A DNA stretch of 64,000 nucleotides. It comes from Selaginella moellendorffii (Eukaryota; Streptophyta; Lycopodiopsida; Selaginellales; Selaginellaceae). Shown here piece after piece: positions 34,730 to 46,700 of this stretch (position 1 is its first letter; each line of letters opens with the position of its first letter). The notes under the pieces were generated by a model. That model worked only from the letters and a program-made list of their open reading frames with translations, was not told the DNA's origin and did not search any database. Location: positions 122,501 to 186,500 of the forward strand of contig NW_003314299.1 of assembly GCF_000143415.4 (NCBI RefSeq), written 5' to 3'. The position numbers were made by a program, and so were the translations under genes.

Positions 34730-36752
34730 ATGGAGATAAACTCCAGCAGCAGCGGTAGCAGTAGCAGCAGCAGCGGTGTCGGAGACAAGAACTTCATCCA
34801 AGTGAGTGGCATCGATGCTTCTCCATCCCCTTCCTCCTCCTCGCTGTTGATGGTCATCGCCCACGGCTCCGGATCGGCGAGCTGGATGATTAGCATCGCC
34901 CTGCTGCTGGCCTGGTGGGTGTTTCTCCACAGGCTGAGACAGCGGCATCTGGCCGGGCCCAAGACGTGGCCGCTGCTGGGCTGCATCGTGGAGCAAGCCC
35001 GCAACTTCGACAAGCTCCACGACTGGCTACTCGGCTACTTCAACAAGACGCTCACCTTCTCCGTCCCCATGGCCACCATCAACAACACCTTCACCGCGAA
35101 CCCGGCCAACGTCGAGTACATCCTCAAGACCAACTTCAACAATTTCCCCAAGGTTGATCCCAGATCCCAGCTCCCAGTTTGCTTTCGTAGTTTCTTTCTT
35201 TTGTTCATGAGGAAACAACCCATGTTTACAGGGTGACAAGCTTTGTGGGAGGTTTGAGGATCTCATGGGTCAAGGCATTTTCACCGTCGACGGCGAGAGG
35301 TGGATCCACCAGCGCAAGGTTGCCACGGCCGAGTTTGCGTCGTCCAAGCTGCGCGATTACAGCATCCACACTTTCAGGGACAAGGCGCTGCGGCTGGTCA
35401 AGGTGCTGGACTCGGCCTCGCGCTCCGGGAAGCAAGTCGACCTCCAGGTAGAAGATCATAACTCTCTAGTGGTGAATTCACCTCTAACTCCTTGTCTGGA
35501 TGCGAATTATGCGCTCTCGACCAGGATCTGTTCATGAGGCTGACACTGGACTCGATATGCACGGTCGGGTTTGGAGTTGGCGTTGGGTGCCTGTCGCCGG
35601 ATCTGCCGTTTGTTCCATTCGCGGCCGCGTTCGACGAGGCAATGCGGCTCATCATCCGGAGATATGTGGACGTTTTCTGGAAGATCAAGAGGGCCGCGAG
35701 CATTGGATCGGAGGCCCGGCTCGCGCAGTGCCTCAAAGTGGTGGACAGTTTTCTCTACCAAGTTATCAACCGGAGGCGAGAGGAGATGAAGAGACTATCC
35801 TCGGAGGTATAGAACGTTACAATCGTCCAGTTCAATTCGAGTGTGAATTGCATTGATCCTTGTTTTCTCAGGCTCGAGCGGACTTGCTATCGCGATTCAT
35901 GGTGCTGGAAGGCGAAGAGGCCTACACCGACAAGATGCTGAGGGACGTTGTGATGAACTTCATGGTGGCGGGGCGAGACACCACCGCGCTGACGCTCTCG
36001 TGGTTCTTCTCCGAGCTTTGCAAGCACCCGGAGGTGGCGGACAAAATCGTCGCCGAAGTCTCCCAGGTTCTAGGAAGCAAGCAGCAGAAAATTCCCAAGA
36101 TTTCCGACAGGAGCAGCAGCTTCGACTATGGACTGGAGCAGGAGATCCTGGATCTTGCGGAGCTGCTGGACTACCAGACGCTCAACAAGATGCAGTATTT
36201 GCATGCCGCTCTCACGGAAGCTCTCCGGCTCTATCCAGCAGTCCCTCTCGTAAGAACACAAACTCCTCGAGATGTCACTCACGCCAAATTTTCTCTTTGC
36301 AGGACACCAAGCAAGTTATCGAGGATGACACGCTCCCGGATGGAACGAAAGTCCGAGCAGGCCAGTTCGTGAGCTACGTTCCATACAGCATGGGAAGATT
36401 GGAACACATATGGGGACCCGACGCTACCGAGTTCAAGCCAGAGAGGTGGCTCAACTCGAGTGGTGTCTATCAACCGCAATCTCCATACAAATTCACAACT
36501 TTCCAGGTAAACTTCTCTTCGAGAACTTTGTTGATTGTTCTCGATTATCATCTTGAACTCTTTTGTTTCCAGGCCGGGCCACGAATGTGCCTGGGAAAGG
36601 ACTCGGCATATCTTCAAATGAAGATGACCACCGTGATGCTGCTCAAGCTGTTTAACTTCAGCCTGGTAGAAGGCCAGAGCCTCGACTATAGAATGATGGC
36701 AGTGCTCTACATTGCCGATGGCGTCCAAGCCAAAGTCACGAGAAGGGAGTGA
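34730..36752 (+). CDS. cytochrome P450, CYP704-like fatty-acid hydroxylase, 560 aa, 6 exons
   Basis: Exons 34730-35152, 35232-35447, 35525-35806, 35872-36249, 36303-36506 and 36573-36752 join to 561 codons with stop. P450 landmarks: membrane anchor (SWMISIALLLAWWVFLH), proline-region GPKTWPLLG, I-helix AGRDTTALTLSW, ExxR as EALR, PERW, and the haem-cysteine loop FQAGPRMCLGK. The loop followed by DSAYLQMKM is characteristic of the CYP86 clan, especially CYP704. CYP704B enzymes omega-hydroxylate long-chain fatty acids for the spore and pollen wall polymer sporopollenin, in the ER. The N-terminus has a Ser-rich stretch ahead of the anchor; in-frame ATGs at 34640 and 34850 make the true start uncertain, and the latter would give a more ordinary P450 N-terminus. 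Subfamily assignment is by motif only. Confidence 0.9.
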
Positions 36753-36918
36753 AGAAAAGAGTGTGGAAGCGAGATTCTTTATTCATCCTTTAGGCCTTAG
36801 TTGCAATAACGAGATCGATGCAGCTTTGCATGCTTGTGTGCATACACCACCCTCGATAGTTCATCGGGATAAATTATTACGCAGAGGTGCCTGAGGAATG
36901 AGAAACGAGAAAAGCTCG

Positions 36919-38381
36919 TTACTTTTGTATGCTATCATCGCCGAAAACCTCTTTAATTCTCTCGGCGGTGAAACGAGCAACCCATTCCGAGCCAGGCTTT
37001 GTGCAGCAAAAGTCGTGTGTGATGTCCTCGCTTTGCACCACCGCGGTTTTTAAGCCTGGGACGCGTTCATGGACCTGATGAATAAAAAAAACTCTTATTC
37101 TAAGAAGCTAAAAGAAGAATACTCACTTGTTCCAGCAAGCTCAAGGGACCCCAATGATCGTCTATCCCAAACAAGAAGCAGACTCTCCTGTGATTCTCTC
37201 TGAGAAAGTCCCAATCGACCTCCTCTTTGAGCTGCATGATGAGAAACAATAAACCTTGAAAACCATGACAATAAATTGCGTACCTTTGCAAACTCTGTCA
37301 TCCCCATGTACGTGAAGTTGGCAACCATGGAGCTCTGAAGTCCTTGTTAAAAACTGGAGCACAGAGTGTAAGAAAGAATTTTACCCGAAGAAGGTATTTA
37401 CAGGTTGTGTCGACTGCGCACGGCCCCCAGGCCCTTCCCACAACAGCCTTGACAAGCCGTCTGGAAATCCACGCTGGAGAGTGGCCCAGTAAACCTGCGA
37501 GTGAGCTCACTGTCGCACGCATCAATGAGCTCCTGTATCCATAAAGAAGAAGGACAAGAAAAAAAGAAAAAACGAGCGTAAGAAACTATAAGAATGTCAC
37601 TGACTTACACTTACTCGCAAATCGCTTTGAGCACCGCTTGTTTCAGGGAGTCCGGATTTGTTTTCAGAAAGGGGTGCAAGCCGATCACGCACTGTAGCTG
37701 GACGAAGAAAAGCATTAAAAAAGTGTGTTGTTTGTTGCAAAGATGGGAGCACACACACCTTGTTTGGGAATCTCTTAAGGAGCTCGAGAATTATGTACGC
37801 GCCAATGGAGTGGCCGACCTTGAAAGCTCTACAGGATCAGCAAGTGATATGAAAGCATCCTTTTTAACTTTTGAGGAGCTTACCAGGACTGTTGGGAGGT
37901 CCGAGTTTATATATCGCTCTTCCAGAAACCCAGCCTGCAAGAGAAAACTTGAGAGCTGGTGTTAGATGAGACTCAAGTCTCACCTTGTGATCAATCTGTT
38001 GCTGCAAAGAAAATTTCTTGCCTTTCTCATAGTCCTGGGAAACGAATTTGTGTCAAACACTTGAATGCGAGGAAAGTTAGATTTTTACATGAGCGGTATG
38101 CGCGATATGTCCAATGGCTGCCACAAGAGAATTTTATCAGAATGTGGAGATGGAAGTTTCAGTCACTCACCTGTGATGGAAGCTGCACCTTCAAAGTGTT
38201 TGGAGAGAGCAGCGAGATAATCCTTGTAAAAACCCACAATGCCTGGATTCCCAGGAACAAAGACAATGTGAAGCCGAGGCATGGAATAAGGTTTGAGCTC
38301 CAGCAGCTCTGTGGCATGCCTGAAAAGCCCCAAAAGCTTTGAGGAAGGCAAACAGAGAAAGCGCTCACTGCTTACCCACAA
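36919..38381 (-). CDS. LDAH-like: lipid-droplet-associated hydrolase (LDAH)-like protein, 314 aa, 10 exons
   Basis: Minus-strand exons: 38171-38381, 38089-38117, 37984-38034, 37884-37934, 37759-37818, 37615-37697, 37385-37532, 37284-37334, 37127-37231, 36919-37074. These close to 315 codons with stop. Family landmarks in order are VFVPGNPGIVGFYKDYL, GHIAHTAH, QQQIDHK, LPTVL joined to VGHSIGAYIILELL (nucleophile Ser in GHSIG), IGLHPFL, SLAGLLGHSP, FGIDDHWGP with the acidic residue, and ITHDFC with the catalytic-type His near the end. LDAH proteins bind lipid droplets and influence sterol-ester and triglyceride turnover; the enzymatic substrate is debated. The fifth exon uses an AAG acceptor, which is needed to keep the GHSIG frame. 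The start could instead be at the internal Met before PRLHIVF. Confidence 0.9.
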
Positions 38382-38399
38382 ACGCTCTCCACTCGACAG

Positions 38400-39640
38400 A
38401 CCGCCATAACTCTGCCCTAAATTTTGGAATATTTCTGGAATATCGATTCTATCTAGAATATAACACTACAATGTGACACAAAGTAAAATAATATAACTTT
38501 ACACTCTTCTTAAAACTCACTCAAAAACCTAATGTATATGTGATTGTGTGTTTATATTTTTTGTTTTGAGTTGCATCCAAAAATATTATATATATAATCA
38601 CTTTTCAATTTACAATAAAAATGTGATTATATAGATAATATTTTTGTCATGGGATATGCCATGTATGCATAAGATATAACACTTCAAACACATTATCTCA
38701 AATAACATGATGTTATTGTAAATTTAGCAAAGGTTTTTTTTATCTCATTTTCGTATCATTGAGTATAGATTTGTGATCTCTGGATTGTGATAATCTCTTT
38801 TATCTTTTGCACATGTATTACTCACTTCTCCTTCCATGTGGCTATTTTTCATTTCTCATACATTGAAGGCATTAATCTATTTTGACATATTTGGCTTTGC
38901 ACGAAGCAAAAGGCTTCGAAAACAAATGCCAAATTGCATCACTGACTCAAATGGCCCTTAACAAAGACAATGTAATAGTTTATTTGTAATATACACTAAT
39001 GTAAGCATGGTGTTTTAATTACTTTTATAAATGTTTTTCATTTATTGTGGCTTATTTGTAGCACAACACTTTAATTTAGGTAGCAATTGATTGACATAAA
39101 AGTGAGCGTGATACATTATAACACAAAGGTGAGCATAAAATCTTTTTTGGATGATTGGGGCATTGAATGTAATAGTTTTTCCGTGAGTAAGTGTATCTTA
39201 ATATAACTGTAGTAAGGTATTAGTTTTATTAATTTTTCATATTTTTAATCACGTGCACATATTTTTGGCATTATAATAATTTATTAATTTTGAACATGTT
39301 GGTTTGTTAAGTTTGGGCTTAATATGCAAAATACTCTCCATTACTCTCACTAAGAAATTACCTTAAGTAAGCAATAACAGTGAGTTTAGCCCTCAATAAG
39401 ACATTTAATATCTAGCTCGCATATTAAAAAAAAGTATGCCCACAATCTTATTAACGTATTAAAAATTTAATGTGATATAAAAATTTATGTAACACAAAAA
39501 TCACATATATAATGCTAATATGGACTTTGTAGCATGTACTAATGCATGCCCATGTGTAAAAAAAAATTGTATTTAAAATATTATTTTGTGAGTAACATAT
39601 ATATATTATAACAATTTAAGAACACATATATTTTTTATAC
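38400..39640. other. AT-rich gene-free region
   Basis: AT-rich with dense stop codons on all frames. It leads into the left copy of the flanking repeat and the assembly gap. Nothing else is recognisable. Confidence 0.65.
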
Positions 39641-39645
39641 ATATT

Positions 39646-40302
39646 TTACACACTTACACAATTTTTTGCCAAACCACCCACCCCAAGTACCCTTCCCCAA
39701 AAAAAAAAAACAAATTTCTTACCATACTANNNNNNNNNNNNNNNNNNNNNNNNNNNNNNNNNNNNNNNNNNNNNNNNNNNNNNNNNNNNNNNNNNNNNNN
39801 NNNNNNNNNNNNNNNNNNNNNNNNNNNNNAAATTCACTTGCACCACTTAGAAAATGGTAAGAAGCTCTAAAACCCTTTGCCATATTTGAAATAAATTTTA
39901 GTCTGGAATAAAAATATTCTAAATTCAATCAAATCAAATATGCAAACACTTTATAGAGAGATTTTGAGTAGATTTATTAATAAAATTCACAAAAAATTAA
40001 AATGATCAAGGCATTATAATCTCAAACTTTCAAAAACCATGTTATTTATGGCATGAAGGAAATTGTTTATATATTATGATCCAAAAGTAAAAATTTATCA
40101 TCTTTGTGATCAGCATGACAAAATCTATTAACCTAATATTAATATTGGATAATAAATAAAGAGCAAGAAAAGAAAAAATAACTGTCAATAAACATAATAC
40201 TTTAATTTTATCATTAAAACTTTATAATAATATTAAAATTTCCCAAAGAAATAATTGTTACTAATTAAATAATAAATTAAATTTTTAGAATAAATGCATA
40301 AG
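39646..40302 (+). repeat. flanking repeat R, left copy (contains an assembly gap)
   Basis: Matches 43091-43736 in the same orientation. Shared landmarks are the opening CACTT(A/G)CACAAT followed by TTTTGCCAAACCAC, then CTTGCCA/TTTGCCA with AAATAAATTTTAGT, CACTTTATAGAGAGATTTTGAG, AATGATCAAGGCATTATAATC, ATGGCATGAAGGAAATTG, GAGCAAGAAAAGAAAAAATA and the closing AATAAATGCAT. No coding content is visible. It lies directly upstream of the first Lnt-like copy's duplicated block. Confidence 0.85.
39730..39829. other. assembly gap (100 N)
   Basis: Exactly 100 undetermined bases inside the left repeat R. The round number suggests a placeholder gap; comparison with the right copy suggests the missing part is about a hundred bases of AT-rich repeat. 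Confidence 0.98.
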
Positions 40303-40312
40303 GATATAGTTA

Positions 40313-43090
40313 TATAACATAGGTTTTGACAATTTTTGCTATTAAACTGTATTATGCCTGTTCTCACCACCCAACTAAAAGCTCCAGTATCATTAACCTT
40401 ATGTCCTTGCCTTTGACTTGTGTTAACCACGTATTAAAAACAAGTTAATGCCTAACAAATTTTGGTGTTAACAGAAAATGAGTTTTTTTTGTCTTCTTCA
40501 CCCACTTCAATGTTTATATATGATAAAGAATGAGCTTCTTACATCTTACTTACCTGAGCATGTCCTCACTTACACTACGACAAAAAATACCTAATGTATT
40601 TGAATAAATCCTTCACTTCATCAAGGTCAAACAAGAGAAAAAACAAATAAAAAAAGTTAAAAAACCCTTGTGTACATTGGTCCTATTATTCAAGTAGAGT
40701 TTACCGCTTAGAGGACAATTCTCTTCCATACGAATTAAATAGCCTTATCAAATTGACCTTTTAAAAAGGGACAAAAAGGAAGTAGTCAATAAGGAGAAAG
40801 GATAATAAAACATTTTAAGTTAAGTCATAAAAATAGCCCATTTCTTTCACGACCTGAATTATCCTGAATTAGTATTTTCTAACATTCTCTGTTTTTAGAG
40901 AGAGATAGAGGAGCTTAGTTGACATCTGGTCTTGTGATTGGAGTGTACCTCTTAACTGGTATGGTTTAGGGGAACTTGCAAGTGACACAGTAATCCTAAA
41001 AGTTGGGAAAGGTCTAGCTGGTACAAGGGAGAGCAGTTGAGGTAGTTGCGTGTTGATGATAACCCAGAATCAAGCATTGGTGCAACACGAGGCATGCAAT
41101 ACATAAACAGTTTTAAGGATGAATGAATGAATATGTATGGGATGTGTGATCGCAAAACAAATGCCCACCCATCTCAAAGCATCTCGTTTTGCATTAATTG
41201 GAAGTAAATTTTACGCAAGAACTCGGCCTAGGAGGGGGGGCCCATTCTTGCTTAGCCGCCCACTCCACTACATGTTATCTTGGGCTCTACCCTTCGCTCT
41301 TTTGACCACGGAGTCAAGTTTAGTCAATCTCTTTAAAAGTTTTGGACACGTTTTGCCCTAATTCTCTGTGCTAGAGACATGACGAAGGCGCCGCTCCTCG
41401 CCATTCTCTCGGCCGCATGCACCTTCTTCTCCGGATTCCAAAACGTTGTCATTTGTTCTTGGCTCCAGCCATTTCTCCTCTTGCATTTCTTCCACAAGTC
41501 AGCGATTTCGCGCAATTCTTGCTCATGGCGCTCCGCGGCGCTCACAATCCTCCTGGCGCTCCTCCTCCAGACCACCGCCGCGAGCCTGGCGTTCCTGGCA
41601 TTCTTCCCGGGAAAGGTGAGCCCGGACAGCTCCACGGCCAGCAGCGTGCCAATTGTGGGAATAATCTGGGCACTGGCGCTGTGGGTGTTTCTGCTCCTCC
41701 CATTTCTTGCAAGCATCGGCTACAGGAAGCGTTTTGATCGAGCAAGAACCTCCCAGCCGCTGGTATTCGCGTCGATCTGGACCACGGCGTGGTTCCTGTG
41801 GAACCGATTCGGCGGCGTCGGCGCCCTCCTCCATCCCGCCGTGTCGCAGGTAACAATCTTGCCCCTGGTGATGAGCGCGGGCGTGTGGGGGATGGACGGG
41901 ATCGCATTCCTCATGGCGTGGTTCTCGGCGATTCTCCACGACAGGGCCGTCCTCGACGAGTCTCTTCCCAAGATGGAGAAAACCGACAAGAAGCGTGCTA
42001 CGCAGCTGCATCGCGGCCACTCCCTGGCGTTTGGAGCCATTGCTCTCTCGATCTTGTTATACGGCAGCGCCAGGGTCTCCATTTTCTCGGGGGATTTCTT
42101 CCAGAAGGACATCGCCCTCACGATGAAGAAAACAGTGCCGGTTTCTTGCGTCCTGGGCAAGCTCCTCGTCTACGAGGACATGGATGTGATGCTCAACAGG
42201 ACGAGCCAGCGCCTCCGAGCCGGCGATCGGTTGGTGCTCTGGTCCGAGGCTGCGGTGAAACTCCACCTCAAACAGGAGAGGGATTCTCTCCAATTCAAAG
42301 CCGGACAGATCGCTTCCCAGCATGACGCCTACGTGGGCATCACTTACGAGTACAAGGACGCGAGCACCGGAAGAGTCGGGAACTATTTCGACCTCGTTCT
42401 TCCCGATGGCTCCATTGGTTTTAGCTACAGGAAAGCCCACTTGGTTCCATTCGCGGAGTCGTATGTCACTCCGGGGGATCCCATTCTTCCCGCCATCGAC
42501 ACCGAGCTCGGCCGGATTGGAGGAGCGATTTGCTTCGACTTCGAGTTTCCAGACCTGATGCGCCAGGCCGGGGAAAAGAGGTAGAGCAAACTTTCAGTAT
42601 GGTAGCCTAGAGTTCTAAGTGTTTGGTGGTGCTTTGGCAGGATTGATATCATGCTCCAACCAGCCGAGACTTGGGGAGCAACCGGCCCCCGGGTGAAAGA
42701 GGCCGATGCCTTCCGTGTCGTGGAGAACGGCTTTAGCTGGTTTCGATGCTCCACGGGAGGCGTTTCAGCCGTTGTCGATCCCTATCTCCAGACATTCGAC
42801 CACAGGTGCGACAGTGTTAGATCAATGTTCGGCTGTGATATTCTTTTGGTTTCCTTTTGCTTGACAGGGAAGGTATCTCCGACTCGGTCTTCGCCATGGC
42901 GCTCCCAATACTTGGGAAGGCGTGGACGCTTTATCCGAGCTATGGCTGCCTTTTCGCGTGGCTAGTGGCTGCGCTCGCTGCGGTACACGTCTCCATGCTC
43001 TGCCTCCCTCTTGGAGCAGTGATGTACATCCTTGACAAGTCCCCGCCCGCCTTTGTGTTTTACATCACTGGCGACCGATCATTCAAGGAG
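40313..43090 (+). repeat. segmental duplication, copy 1 (Lnt-like gene and promoter)
   Basis: This block matches 47049-49863 in the same orientation, including about 1 kb of upstream DNA, all exons and both introns. Exons and introns are almost identical. The upstream part has small indels, for example GGGTGGATGC present only in copy 2 near 48016. Homology begins near AGGTTT(T/A)GACAATTTTT and ends within the last exon at AAGGAGTTTG. Confidence 0.95.
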
Positions 43091-43138
43091 TTTGCACACT
43101 TGCACAATATTTTGCCAAACCACACACCCCGATACTAA
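41379..43138 (+). CDS. Lnt-like apolipoprotein N-acyltransferase/nitrilase membrane protein, copy 1 (altered C-terminus), 545 aa
   Basis: Exons 41379-42580, 42641-42805 and 42868-43138 join to 546 codons with stop. The architecture is that of apolipoprotein N-acyltransferase: several N-terminal membrane helices (about residues 5-230), a carbon-nitrogen hydrolase domain, and a C-terminal helix (FAWLVAALAAVHVSM). The catalytic triad is visible as Glu290 (LWSEAAV), Lys352 (YRKAHLVPFAE) and Cys385 (GGAICFDFEFP). Bacterial Lnt acylates the N-terminal Cys of lipoproteins; plants are not known to make such lipoproteins, so the substrate here is unknown. After FKEF in copy 2 comes a 13-residue native end; in this copy the frame instead runs into repeat R and stops after 19 foreign residues (AHLHNILPNHTPRY at the end). 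The active site is intact. Confidence 0.85.
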
Positions 43139-43736
43139 ACTTAGTAAATACATATTGCATATAAATTTCATGATTATTACCACCTAAAATCATGGTTTTT
43201 TCATGAAAAAACTCCTCACTTCCTCTATAATTTTGTATAAGAAAAAAATCCACTTTCACTACTTGGAAAATGGTATGAAGTTCCAAAAACCTTTGCCACA
43301 CTTAAATAAATTTTAGTGTGGCAAATAAATTATGAGAACTCATTCTAAATTCAATTAAATCAAATATATAAACACTTTATAGAGAGATTTTGAGTGGATT
43401 TATTAATATAGCTCAAAAAAATTTAAAATGATCAAGGCATTATAATCTAAAACTTTTTAAAAAAGTTTTATTTATGGCATGAAGGAAATTGTTTATATAT
43501 TACAATCCAAAAGTAAAAATTTATCATCCTTGTAATCAAGGTGTAAAGCATGACAAAATCTATTAACCTAATATCAGTATTGAATAATAAATAAAGAGCA
43601 AGAAAAGAAAAAATAACTGTCAATAAAAAACAATACTTTACTTTTATCATCAAAACTTTATAATATACTTAAAATTTCCCAAAGAAATAATTGTTACTAA
43701 TTAAATAATAAACAAAAATGTTTAAAATAAATGCAT
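43091..43736 (+). repeat. flanking repeat R, right copy
   Basis: Direct repeat of 39646-40302, beginning exactly where the coding sequence of copy 1 departs from copy 2 and ending at AATAAATGCAT. Together the two R copies bracket the first Lnt-like gene. Termini show no clear TG...CA or inverted repeats, so the class of element is undetermined. Confidence 0.85.
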
Positions 43737-46700
43737 TTGGTCATACTTATCAGCGTTGTCAGTGTTTTTCAGATTGGTAAACTCCATTTCCTGGGTGGAG
43801 ACCTTGGCATCGGCAACGTTGTGTTAATGCTTCTGTAATGGAAGGTCTAGACACCGAGATGCATCCAGGAAATGAGGAGTCGCATAAGTAACAGAAGGAC
43901 CTTGTGCGAATAAGTCAGTGACCCCTCCATCTTTCTTCCGGGAGTATCATCAAGGGGTTCACTTGGCACCGGTTCATCCAGTGTTTACTTTCCAAACTCG
44001 TTTTTATAACAAGAGGTCTCTTATTATTTTCTTCATGTTGGTTGATATAGGTTTGAGTTTATCTTCTATTGCTTGACCTGTTGCCACACATTGCCGTCTA
44101 CACTTGCATCATGCGGCAGAACCAGTTTTCATTCTTTATGGCAACAGTCGTACACATGCATGTGCATGGGATGAGGCAGACCTAGTTGTCCATGTGGGCG
44201 ATCTTAAACTTGAGTTGCAGTCATTGCGGGTGGTGCTAAATCAAGCTTTTGACCTCATTTTTGGTATAGATTAGTTATAGTGCAATCATACCAAATGTAA
44301 TTTTAAGGTTTCTCCCTGTTATCTCATACTTCTTTATGTTTCATCCATTCCTCCCACTTCCGTACCTTTTCGTCCCTTTACTTCTACCTTTGCTTCCATT
44401 ACTTTTGTTCCCTTACTATTTTTTCCTATGTTTCTGTTTTGTTCTGCTTTTCCCATTTCCGATCCCTCTAACAATCTTTGTGTTGCAGCGGTTGACCAGC
44501 TCATGAAGGAGTATTCTAATCTCTTTAAATTTGACCTATCGTTCGGGGCCAAGATTGACATATGTCATCCAATTCCAACTAGGGATGCTCATCCAATCAA
44601 GGTTCCTATTCATTGTCAGTCACCCAAGGAGATCAAGATTTTATATGCAAACATCAAAGAGATGTTGGAAAAGGGTGTTATTCAGAAGTCGCGGAATCCT
44701 TAGGCATGTGAACCTCATCTTGTGACAAAGTCTAATGGGAGTATTTTTTTTTGCATCGACTATCGTCCGTTAAACAAAGTGACAATCCCATATGTGTACC
44801 CTTTCCTTCACACTGCTAATATCTTGGATTGTTTGGGGTGAAGTTGTTAGTTCACTAAGCTAAATCTTGCTTCTAAGTACTGGCAAGTACCGATGGCCAA
44901 AGAAAACATTCCTAAGACTGCTTTTTGTACACCATTTAGTTTGTACGAGTTCTTGCCATTTAGTTTAAACAATGCTCCAACAACTTTCCAGCAGATGATG
45001 GACGAAGTTCTTTGTGATATGCCAGAGGTGACTGTTGACTTCATTGATGATGTTTTGATCCACTCGAAGGGGAAATAGGAGGAGCATGTTCATGATGTTT
45101 GTAAAGTGTTGGATCAGCTATAGGATGTTGGTTTAAAGCTGAAGCGGTCGAAGTGTGTGTTTGGGTCTAAAGATATAATTTATCTTGGGTACTGTATTTT
45201 TCGTGAGGGTTTGCAAGTTGATCCTGTCAAACTTATAGCTGTTCTAAAATTCCTTACTCCGAAGTGTGTAAATGATGTGCAGCACTTCTTGGGCAAAGTG
45301 CAGTATCTCGATCGTTTTGTAGCACTGAGTGTTCCCTTCTTCTTCTTCCTCTCTTCCGTGAAGATCATCGCGTAAGTTCCCCTGTTTGCTTGCTCTAGAA
45401 CAACGATTCTTCCATCATCTTTCTGATCGCACTGCACCATTGCGAGTGTTGCTGAAGTCATCAACGTCATCTTTCATCTAGTCTCCAGATTGTGAGCAAG
45501 CGTTTATGGATCTTAAAAAGCTATTAACAACTCCAGTTTTGGCATATTTTGACTACACTTGACCTTTATTTTGCACGTGGATGCTTCTGACATTGGTCTT
45601 GGAAGTGTGTTGATGCAAGAGAGCTCAAGTGTGCCTGGTCAGTGCCATCCTATTGCATATATAAACTATACATTACAACCAGCGGAGATAGACTATTCCA
45701 TAATAGAGAAGGAGTGTTTAGTAGCAGTTTGGGGTTTCAAAAAACTTCATGCATATCTACATGGTTCTAGGACACTTGGCAAATAACTATTTCAATCTGA
45801 ATGGTGAAAGTTCACATACTTCGCAATCATCTCTTTGAATGTCCAAATGAGCCGTTTCACCAAACTATCTGATTGTGGATGATAAGCACTCGTGAAAGTG
45901 TGGCATATCCCCAACTGAGACATCAAAACATAAAATGCCTCAGCCATAAATGCGGGACCATTATCCGAAAGAATCCACTCTGGACAAGAATGTTGGAACA
46001 CCACTCGATTGAGGAGGAAGTATCCAACAACAGTTGCAAAGGTGCTAGCAAGAGCACTAATTTCCACCCAACGAGTCAAGTAGTCAAAAACAATAATAAC
46101 ATACTCATTTGTTAGCAGTGGACCATGGAAAAGGTCCCATAAGATCAAACACCACCAACTCAAATGGATGGAATACTGCAATGGACTATAATTGTCCTTT
46201 CGAGCTTTGTAGCATGGTCTAAAGCTTCAAAGCCCATTGAGCAGTATAACTAACCAGGTTCTTCCGCTTCAATAATGAAGTAATAGCAGCATGGTCACCT
46301 TCAAATCATAGGGGTGTAGAGTTCTATTGGTGCTTCACCATATAAAGCCTTATGTAGTTATAATCCAATATTACCAATGGAGCTGGGTTTACCTTTGCGA
46401 TTGCCACGAGCTGCCAATGCTAGGTCATGGGATCAATATTTGATGAGCATTCTTTCACTTGTCCAAGTAGAGTCTACCGAACACTTAGGCTGTGTACAAG
46501 TGGGACAACAATAGTGTTACAACTCCCATCATCATCCACCTGTGGAGTGCAAAGTGGATGATTTGATGTTAGTCTATTTTCCCTATCTTACGGTATGTGG
46601 TTTATCTAAGAGGCTCCTTGCACAGTGGAAAGGACTATATCAGGTGTTGTGGCAAGTTGGACCACAAGTTTATGAGGTTCAACATGATGTCCAATAAGCC

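Noticed and set aside
37819-37831. Possible frameshift in the LDAH-like gene before GHSIG
   Set aside because: An AAG acceptor at 37819-37821 joins LPTVL to VGHSIG without loss of frame, so no lesion is needed.
39646-43736. Repeats R as an LTR pair of a retrotransposon containing the Lnt-like gene
   Set aside because: No TG...CA ends, primer-binding site or purine tract could be identified at R, so I report a direct repeat only.
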